Shown here: positions 1-5,218 of the stretch, piece after piece
Numbering within the stretch: the stretch's first letter is position 1
How the letters are laid out: every line of letters starts with the position of its first letter
Origin: Rhodospirillales bacterium
GTDB lineage: Bacteria; Pseudomonadota; Gammaproteobacteria; Steroidobacterales; Rariloculaceae
Reading direction: 5' to 3'
Length of the DNA stretch: 5,879 bases
Assembly (NCBI GenBank): GCA_024640665.1
Contig: JAHEEO010000196.1
Location: 1-5,879, forward strand
Program-made: the position numbers and the translations under genes
The notes under the pieces: generated by a model
Seen by the model: the letters and a program-made list of their open reading frames with translations, nothing else
What the model was told of the DNA's origin: nothing
Database searches by the model: none

Positions 1-654
1 GCCATGACCGGGTACAACGATCTCAACGTCTTCGAGCATGCTGAGCTGCCGGTAAACCTCGAGACCGCCGTGCACGTCCATATCACGCAGATCAGGAAAC
101 AGTGAATTGCGCGCTGTATCCACAGAAATCAGCACTTTGTCTTGAGGAATATGGACATGAATCAGATTGTCACTGTGCGATGGACCGAAGTAATAAAGCG
201 ATACCTTGACGTCGCCCAAGTGCAAATCCATCGCCTCTTCGAACGTAATATCGGGAACAGCCGAGTCGCGATTCTCGCGCACGATGTGCGGGCGGATTTT
301 TCGATGTCCAATTGTCATCGCCGTTTCGCTGAACAATTGGGTATGACAAATATGATCCTGATGATCATGGCTCAACACAACCAGCTTGACCGGCACATCG
401 TGACGTTTTGCCAACTCATCTTTAAACCAGGCGACAGTATTTGACTGGCAATAGTGTCCATCAATAACGATGATGCCTTCGTCAGTCAGGATATATGCAC
501 CAAACTGGTTGTCGGATCCCCAGCGGAAGACATGCTCTGAAATCTGCTCGATGCTGCGGTCCTGGCCCCATTGACGATCTTGAGCGAGTGCGGATAGCGT
601 GATGAAAATCCCGAAGCAGCCATAGAGCAATGAGAGTGCGCGGCGCAAATCCAT
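1..654 (-). CDS. Secreted metallo-beta-lactamase-fold hydrolase, C-terminus cut by the window edge
   Basis: The frame is open from ATG at 654-652 to base 1, giving 218 residues with no stop. The N-terminus (MDLRRALSLL..., hydrophobic to about residue 22, then ALAQD) is a Sec signal peptide with likely cleavage after Ala24, so the product should be periplasmic or secreted. The metal-binding signature HxHxDH is intact (SHDHQDH: His96, His98, Asp100, His101). Later ligands fit His160 in GPSHSDN, Asp179 in ISVDTA and His217 in the terminal PGHG. These support a dinuclear zinc hydrolase of the MBL superfamily. Substrate is unknown: lactamase, lactonase, or the MBL hydrolases found near quinoproteins are all possible. 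The usual GG after HxHxDH is replaced by ICH. The start is supported by a GGAGG six bases upstream. It is transcribed divergently from the CtlX-like gene, with 81 bp between start codons. Confidence 0.88.
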   Translation of the reverse strand, partial: MDLRRALSLLYGCFGIFITLSALAQDRQWGQDRSIEQISEHVFRWGSDNQFGAYILTDEGIIVIDGHYCQSNTVAWFKDELAKRHDVPVKLVVLSHDHQDHICHTQLFSETAMTIGHRKIRPHIVRENRDSAVPDITFEEAMDLHLGDVKVSLYYFGPSHSDNLIHVHIPQDKVLISVDTARNSLFPDLRDMDVHGGLEVYRQLSMLEDVEIVVPGHG

Positions 655-670
655 CTTTTGCCTCCAAAAG
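655..670 (-). promoter_or_regulatory. Ribosome binding site inside a perfect hairpin before the MBL gene
   Basis: On the minus strand the 16 bases read CTTTTG-GAGG-CAAAAG and end directly at the ATG. The two 6-base arms are perfectly complementary and the 4-base loop is the core of the Shine-Dalgarno (GGAGG, six bases from ATG). The Shine-Dalgarno call fixes the MBL start codon. Whether the hairpin tunes translation, or the palindrome is instead a protein site or chance, cannot be told from one sequence. Confidence 0.6.
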
Positions 671-735
671 CGGTCGAAAACGAAGCCAAATCGGGCAATG
701 ATATTGGCCCGCCATTACGGCATCATACTATTCCA
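671..735. promoter_or_regulatory. Divergent promoter region between MBL and CtlX-like genes
   Basis: Both genes start outward from this short AT-richer stretch, so it must hold promoters for at least one of them. On the plus strand TTGGCC (704-709) and TACTAT (726-731) are 16 bases apart and match the sigma-70 boxes at four of six positions each; this would start transcription almost at the CtlX ATG, giving a leaderless or near-leaderless message. On the minus strand TATGAT (727-722) resembles a -10 box, but I see no good -35. No plus-strand Shine-Dalgarno is visible. The region call is inferred from gene layout; the boxes are weak. Confidence 0.3.
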
Positions 736-1710
736 ATGGGATCCAATTCGGGAAGCGCTGCGCGACGGCTATCAAGCGTACTGATGGTCAGACCATGCCG
801 ATTCGCCGGTAACGAGCAAACGGCGGCAACAAATCGATTTCAAAAGTCGGTTCCAGCTTCGTCTGCGGATGCGGATGCGGATGCGGATGCGGATGCGGCA
901 CAAAGAGAATTTGATGCTGTTGCGAACAATCTTGCAAACCACGGCATTCAAGCCGTCGTATTCGACGGCAATTCCCAAGCGATGCTGCCGGACGAAGTCT
1001 TCGCAAACAACTGGATAAGCACTCACGCTGATGGCACGGTAGTTATTTACCCCATGCTGGCGTCCAACCGACGCCAAGAAAGACGCGAAGACATCGTCAC
1101 CCATTTACGAAATTCGCCGAAGTTCTCAGTTACGCGCGTTGTGGATCTCAGCCGGCTCGAGGCTGGCAATGAATTCTTGGAAGGCACCGGCAGCGTGGTG
1201 ATTGACGATCGACACCGAATCGCTTACTGCGCGCTTTCATGTCGCTCGACGCCCGCAGCACTTGCGCGCTTCGCTAAAGAACTCGAGCTCTCAATCATTA
1301 GTTTCACGAGCAAAGACAGCAACGGAGCCGCGGTTTATCACACCAACGTCATGATGGCGCTCGGCCCGGAATTTGCAGTCGCCTGCCTGGAATCCATAGC
1401 CGGCGACACGGACCGCCAGCGCGTATATTCAGCAATAGAAATGACCGGGCGCACTGTAATAGAGATTACGCGGCGCCAGATGCACGACTTCTGCGGAAAC
1501 ATAATGGCTTTATCCGGTACTCAAGGGCCGGTTATCGCACTCAGCCAGCGGGCACTCGCAAACTTCAGCACATCCCAAGCGCAAGCGCTGGAAAGGTTTG
1601 GCACACTCGTGGCAACAGACATAAAGACAATTGAAACATTGGGCGGCGGCAGCATACGGTGCATGCTGACCGAAATCTTATTACCTACCAAAGAGTTCCT
1701 AGCGGTCTGA
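736..1710 (+). CDS. ctlX: CtlX-type citrulline/arginine-family hydrolase (guanidino-group-modifying enzyme)
   Basis: This is a cysteine hydrolase of the pentein (amidinotransferase/deiminase) fold, closest in appearance to the bacterial citrulline utilisation hydrolase CtlX. Numbering from ATG 736 (324 residues): the N-terminal signature VLMVRP...NEQTA..N.FQ lies at 15-36, PDEVFANNW at 85-93, YPM then NRRQERRED at 105-119, LEGTGS at 148-153, YHTNVMMALG with the likely catalytic His202, and GGGSIRCM with the likely nucleophile Cys309. Asp86, Glu149, His202 and Cys309 are all present, so it should be active. Family members act on arginine, citrulline or methylarginines; the exact substrate is not readable. 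No signal peptide, so cytoplasmic. An upstream in-frame ATG at 658 is disfavoured because it overlaps the divergent gene's ribosome site; 736 gives the family's usual short N-terminus, with no clear Shine-Dalgarno. An (Ala-Asp)5 tract is an oddity. The 3' end overlaps the next gene tail to tail. Confidence 0.87.
   Translation: MGSNSGSAARRLSSVLMVRPCRFAGNEQTAATNRFQKSVPASSADADADADADAAQREFDAVANNLANHGIQAVVFDGNSQAMLPDEVFANNWISTHADGTVVIYPMLASNRRQERREDIVTHLRNSPKFSVTRVVDLSRLEAGNEFLEGTGSVVIDDRHRIAYCALSCRSTPAALARFAKELELSIISFTSKDSNGAAVYHTNVMMALGPEFAVACLESIAGDTDRQRVYSAIEMTGRTVIEITRRQMHDFCGNIMALSGTQGPVIALSQRALANFSTSQAQALERFGTLVATDIKTIETLGGGSIRCMLTEILLPTKEFLAV
865..898 (+). repeat. GCGGAT hexanucleotide microsatellite within the CtlX-like gene
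   Basis: Five perfect GCGGAT units occupy 865-894, followed by a partial GCGG. The array is in frame and encodes Ala-Asp five times (residues 44-53 from ATG 736), in the linker between the N-terminal NEQTA...FQ motif and the REFD helix. Gain or loss of units would keep the frame and change only linker length. Confidence 0.95.
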
Positions 1711-2997
1711 ATTTGCGGAGTGTATCGCTGTGCCGCGCCAGATCAATCCGGCATCGAGTGTCGATGCATGAACGAGCACCGCGTCGATGTGGGTACGATC
1801 GAACCCGGTGACTTCATAAAGCAATTCGAAAGCATCTGCGCCATCGCCGGTTGATTCCACCGGCTGGGGTATATCGTCGACGGTTGAAGCCGCGTACAAG
1901 GGATCCGTGACAATCTGCGCAACGTGCATGACACCTTCATCGCGCGTACCGGCAATTATTGCGAACTGGTTACCACCTGGCCCCGGGAATGTTGAAAAAT
2001 AACCGTAATCACGATAGTTACGATAATCGGTGGGGCGACCTGCCTCGCTCGAATAAACGACTCCGGTTTCGATGTTCCACAACTCATCGAAAGTATCGCC
2101 AATGGTAATTTTGGATGCCGCAAAGACAAAATCGATGAGTTTATCCAGCGCACTGAAGTAGCCAACATAAACAATGTGGCTGGTTCGCACATCTGCGGGA
2201 TCGAACTCCGACATCGCAACCACGTTGACGGACTTTCCGGCCGAATATAAAACGCTCAACACATCGCCGAGGCTTGCCGCAGTGCTTTGCGCAAGATAAG
2301 TAAGATTCAGATCTTGGTATCGCTGCGAATACGCCTGATTTCGCGCAACGAATGCATCCAGATCCTGCCGAGAATTGATGGCGAATTCCCGCACAATTCG
2401 AACGACATCGCCGTTGTCGTCGAGCTCCCCAAAAATGTAATAGTCGCCGACGACGACTTGAACCGGAGCGTCATCATCGGTAATTTCTTGCCATAGCGGC
2501 GCTGCTGCCAGCGCTGGCCTACTCGGCTCGGAGCTTCGGTTTATGAACGCGCCGATGATCAAGCCGATCACGAATACCGCGGTTAATACTGCCACGCTCA
2601 GCCAACGCGATTGGGACGGCTTGCTAGCGGCAGCTTCAGTCAGTAAGGCACCGTTGTGCCCGATCGACGCATTCGCCTCTATGCCGAGACGATACTCTCC
2701 GCGGGGCAGAAAAATACGAATCGCTTCGGCAGTGCCGCCATTTTCATAGTACTGCCTTATCTTCTGGCGCAAATTGTGCGCGTATACGCGCACCATCGAA
2801 TCCTGAGATGGATCGAAATCCTTATCGCGTGCGAAGACTTCGGCAGCGATCTCGATCTCTTTCGGTGCTCGGCCCTGCAGCGAATTCTCGACCAGGTAGT
2901 TGAACAACCGCTTATAGGAACGAGATCGACCCAGCGCGCCGGCAGCGATGATCTTTGCGGCTTGATCTCGAACAATTTGGCTGTCTTCAGGCGTCAT
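1699..2997 (-). CDS. Membrane-anchored winged-helix regulator with periplasmic domain
   Basis: A 432-residue protein from ATG 2997; an in-frame TTG two codons earlier is the only other start, and neither has a good Shine-Dalgarno. Residues about 15-105 match the winged-helix-like DNA-binding domain seen at the N-terminus of many proteobacterial and acidobacterial one-component proteins: LFNYLVENSLQGR, then an EIAAEVF segment, SMVRVYAHNLRQKIRQYY and IFLPRGEYRL. One hydrophobic helix (132-152) follows, giving a CadC/ToxR-like topology with a cytoplasmic N-terminus. The periplasmic part (about 155-432) has GDYYIFGE, NLTYLAQSTA, IVYVGYFSALDKL, RDYGYFSTFPGPGGNQ and IIAGTRD; I recognise it as a conserved companion of this domain but cannot name its ligand. 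The likely role is transcription control in response to an envelope signal. It follows the PQQ dehydrogenase in the same direction after 162 bp and ends convergently in the CtlX-like gene. Confidence 0.75.
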   Translation of the reverse strand: MTPEDSQIVRDQAAKIIAAGALGRSRSYKRLFNYLVENSLQGRAPKEIEIAAEVFARDKDFDPSQDSMVRVYAHNLRQKIRQYYENGGTAEAIRIFLPRGEYRLGIEANASIGHNGALLTEAAASKPSQSRWLSVAVLTAVFVIGLIIGAFINRSSEPSRPALAAAPLWQEITDDDAPVQVVVGDYYIFGELDDNGDVVRIVREFAINSRQDLDAFVARNQAYSQRYQDLNLTYLAQSTAASLGDVLSVLYSAGKSVNVVAMSEFDPADVRTSHIVYVGYFSALDKLIDFVFAASKITIGDTFDELWNIETGVVYSSEAGRPTDYRNYRDYGYFSTFPGPGGNQFAIIAGTRDEGVMHVAQIVTDPLYAASTVDDIPQPVESTGDGADAFELLYEVTGFDRTHIDAVLVHASTLDAGLIWRGTAIHSANSDR

Positions 2998-3019
2998 CGG
3001 CAACGACGATAGCCGATCT

Positions 3020-3030
3020 TTAACAGTTAA
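3020..3030. promoter_or_regulatory. Small perfect palindrome upstream of the winged-helix regulator
   Basis: TTAAC-A-GTTAA is an 11-base perfect inverted repeat centred 28 bases before the regulator's ATG, in non-coding DNA. It could be an operator, for example for autoregulation, or overlap the promoter (the minus strand has TATTAA adjoining it). No matching -35 box is evident, and the site is short enough to occur by chance. Confidence 0.25.
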
Positions 3031-3081
3031 TACACCGTGCTAAGCCGCAGAATCGCCTGAAGATCCGTTATTCATACGCAA

Positions 3082-3105
3082 GCCCCAGGCGTTCGCTGGA
3101 CGGGC
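3082..3105 (-). terminator. Weak bulged hairpin after the PQQ dehydrogenase gene
   Basis: Outer arms GCC/GGC (3082-3084 with 3103-3105) and inner arms CCAG/CTGG (3085-3088 with 3096-3099) can stack, with a three-base bulge and a seven-base loop. No T-run follows on the minus strand, so a classical intrinsic terminator is not supported. It is the only GC-rich fold I found in the 162-bp gap, and some read-through into the regulator gene remains possible. Confidence 0.2.
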
Positions 3106-3159
3106 CAGCACGATTGTTAGGAAACAAATTCAACCGTGCGGGCGGACTCGATTCCGGAA

Positions 3160-5178
3160 CTAATCCCGCAGTGCCAGTGCGACGATCTCAGCCCCGCGCT
3201 CTCCTGCAACGGAGATGACGACATACTGCTTACCGTTTATCGCATAACTCATCGGTAAGCTGCTGGACATACCCGGCAAATCAATCTCGGCCAGTGTTGC
3301 ACCCGTCGACTTATCCAACGCACGAAGCACCGGCGTACCGCCCCATCCGTCCGTCGCAAATAACAGCGATTTGGTAGCGAGCAGCATCGCCCTGGTTGCA
3401 CGGCCGGTTGCCGGGATCTCGATGCCCGCTAGCGCAGGATTATTCGCCACATCGTCAGGCGTTGGTCCGTTTGGCACTTGCCACAAATGTTCGCCGGCAT
3501 GCATATCGATTGCCGTAATTCGCCCCCAAGGGGGCTTCGCGAGCGGCAAGCCAGACAGCCAGGGCAGCTCTCCCGCGCCACCGGTGATATAGCGAATATC
3601 CGAAAAATCCGGCTCCGGCTGCAAGGCCATTACGGTTGCCTGCGTATATGAACCGACATATAAGATGCCAGTCTCCGGATCGTAAGTGCCGCCTTCCCAA
3701 TTCGCACCGCCCGTCGCACTCGGCAGCGACAAGGTGCCGCGCGTGCCATCCGGAGCATTCGCTAATGACGGCGGCGTATACATCGGGCCCATACGGAACT
3801 GCTCTATTCCTTCAATGGCCTCCGCACGCAACTCAGGAGTAAAGTCGATGACGTCGTCGAGCGCAAACCCCTGCCGATCGAAAGCCGGCGGCCGGGTCGG
3901 AAATGGCTGCGTCGCTGCCGTAATTTCTCCAGGCACATCCGAAGCAGCAACTGGCCGCTCTTCGATTGGCCAGACTGGCTCGCCAGTTGCCCGGTTAAAT
4001 GTATATACCCACGCCTGCTTGGTGATTTGCGCTACAGCTTTAATGGGCTCGCCGTCTACGACAATGTCCATCAATATCGGCGCGGTGGGATTATCCCAGT
4101 CCCAGATGTCGTGATGAATCAGCTGGTAGTGCCACGCAACTTCGCCGGTGCGAGCGTCCACGGCGACCAAGCTATTGCCATACAAGTTGTCACCGGGCCG
4201 TTCACCGCCATAGCGGTCGCTGAGCGGCGCTTCAACCGGCAAATAAACTAACCCCAGCTCGGCATCCGCTGACATGGGCGCCCAAACGCCGGCGTTGCCG
4301 GTGTACTCAGCCGACCCGTTTAACCAAGTTTCATAACCGGGCTCGCCGGACTCGGGAATAGTGTGAAAGGTCCATAGCAGCCGACCCGTTAATGCATCGT
4401 AGCCGCGCACATCGCCTTTGATGTTGGCTTTCGACGGTGGCCGCATTGCGACATCGTGGGCCGGCCCTACGACTATGGTATTGCCGACAACCAGCGCTGG
4501 CGAGCTGTTACCAATGCTGGATTTCTCATTGATTTCGCCGCGCACGCCAACCATCAAATCGACACGACCGTTCTCGCCAAAGCCAGGCACTTGGCGACCC
4601 GTGGTCGCGTCCAAGGCAACAAGTTGGAAGCCTGGGGTTACCAATATGATGCGTTCGGTTCCGTCCGGCGTGAGCCAATGCGTCAATCCGCGACCCGAAG
4701 TCTTGCGTGGCGCAGTTTCGAATCGATCGCCTTCATCCGGACGCCAAACCCACAGCGTTTCGCCAGTCTCCGGATCGATGGCCACGACATTGCGCGTCAT
4801 TCCGGCCGTGGCGTACAACACACCGTTTATCATTAACGGCGTCGCCTCGTGTTTCTGTTCCGGCCGCGGCCCAAAATTACCGGTTTGCCAACGCCATGCC
4901 ACTCGCAAGTCGCCGACATTCGTCGCGTTGATTTGATCCAGCGGCGAATACCTTTGCGCGGCTAGGTTGCCACCGTAGTAAGGCCATTCGGCATAGAGTC
5001 CGTCGGCATTCGCCCCCAATTGAGCATCCGTGCTAGTTTGTGCGGCTGCCGCAGAGGTCTCAACAGCACCCGCGCTCGGCGCAGCAGAGCGCGTATTTTC
5101 CAACACCGGCTCATCGCTGGGTTGTCCGCACCCAAACACCGCCGCGCAAACCCCAACAACCGCAATTCTGCGCCACAT
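3160..5178 (-). CDS. PQQ-dependent dehydrogenase, predicted lipoprotein (membrane glucose dehydrogenase-like)
   Basis: A 672-residue quinoprotein. Residues 1-17 form a lipoprotein signal peptide with lipobox VFGC (Cys17); Gly at +2 suggests outer-membrane sorting. An Ala/Ser/Thr linker (18-60) precedes the catalytic domain. EWPYYGGN...RYSPLDQIN (64-84) is the family's entry signature. Propeller W-motif units recur near 135, 190, 261, 341, 395, 500, 558 and 622, fitting an eight-bladed quinoprotein propeller. HHDIWDWDNPTAP (355-367) contains the likely catalytic base Asp357; Lys387 in ITKQAW matches the PQQ-contacting lysine of membrane glucose dehydrogenase; GGANWEGG (490-497) and GKQYVVIS (649-656) are also conserved. 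It should oxidise an alcohol or sugar in the periplasm and pass electrons to the quinone pool or a carrier. Unlike E. coli Gcd it has no five-helix membrane domain, and there is no CxxCH haem site and no vicinal Cys pair. Substrate unknown. It lies 40 bp downstream of the DUF4412-like gene, probably in one operon. Confidence 0.9.
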   Translation of the reverse strand: MWRRIAVVGVCAAVFGCGQPSDEPVLENTRSAAPSAGAVETSAAAAQTSTDAQLGANADGLYAEWPYYGGNLAAQRYSPLDQINATNVGDLRVAWRWQTGNFGPRPEQKHEATPLMINGVLYATAGMTRNVVAIDPETGETLWVWRPDEGDRFETAPRKTSGRGLTHWLTPDGTERIILVTPGFQLVALDATTGRQVPGFGENGRVDLMVGVRGEINEKSSIGNSSPALVVGNTIVVGPAHDVAMRPPSKANIKGDVRGYDALTGRLLWTFHTIPESGEPGYETWLNGSAEYTGNAGVWAPMSADAELGLVYLPVEAPLSDRYGGERPGDNLYGNSLVAVDARTGEVAWHYQLIHHDIWDWDNPTAPILMDIVVDGEPIKAVAQITKQAWVYTFNRATGEPVWPIEERPVAASDVPGEITAATQPFPTRPPAFDRQGFALDDVIDFTPELRAEAIEGIEQFRMGPMYTPPSLANAPDGTRGTLSLPSATGGANWEGGTYDPETGILYVGSYTQATVMALQPEPDFSDIRYITGGAGELPWLSGLPLAKPPWGRITAIDMHAGEHLWQVPNGPTPDDVANNPALAGIEIPATGRATRAMLLATKSLLFATDGWGGTPVLRALDKSTGATLAEIDLPGMSSSLPMSYAINGKQYVVISVAGERGAEIVALALRD

Positions 5179-5181
5179 AAG

Positions 5182-5188
5182 CCCCCCC
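5182..5188 (-). promoter_or_regulatory. Seven-G run serving as Shine-Dalgarno of the PQQ dehydrogenase
   Basis: The minus strand reads GTCGGGGGGGCTT before ATG 5178, so the only purine-rich ribosome site is a homopolymer of seven G ending three to four bases before the start. It can pair partly with the anti-Shine-Dalgarno. The short spacing and homopolymer make it atypical, but the lipoprotein signal peptide beginning right at this ATG supports the start. Confidence 0.5.
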
Positions 5189-5218
5189 GACTAAGCTGCG
5201 TTATTGAAGATCAATTCG

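Noticed and set aside
142..444. A 100-residue plus-strand open frame
   Set aside because: It lies antisense to the MBL gene, whose catalytic motifs and signal peptide are intact; its product shows no recognisable motif.
658..735. Upstream in-frame ATG at 658 as the start of the CtlX-like gene
   Set aside because: It overlaps the ribosome site of the divergent MBL gene and would add 26 residues not typical of the family; ATG 736 gives the usual short N-terminus.
772..1104. Minus-strand frame with an RIRIRIRIR or HPHPHP tract
   Set aside because: The repetitive peptides are just the antisense reading of the GCGGAT array; the plus-strand frame has all family motifs.
2507..2518. 12-base palindrome GCCAGCGCTGGC, with its 10-base core also at 4491-4500
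   Set aside because: Both copies are inside coding sequence in ordinary codons, with no related spacing or context; probably chance in GC-rich DNA.
4308..4390. 13-base direct repeat CAGCCGACCCGTT at 4308-4320 and 4378-4390
   Set aside because: The copies are read in different frames of the PQQ dehydrogenase (NGSA versus LTGRL) and both fit conserved protein sequence, so it is likely coincidence.
4418..4936. A 172-residue plus-strand open frame opposite the PQQ dehydrogenase
   Set aside because: It is antisense to a well-supported quinoprotein domain, and its translation looks like a codon shadow with no family signature.
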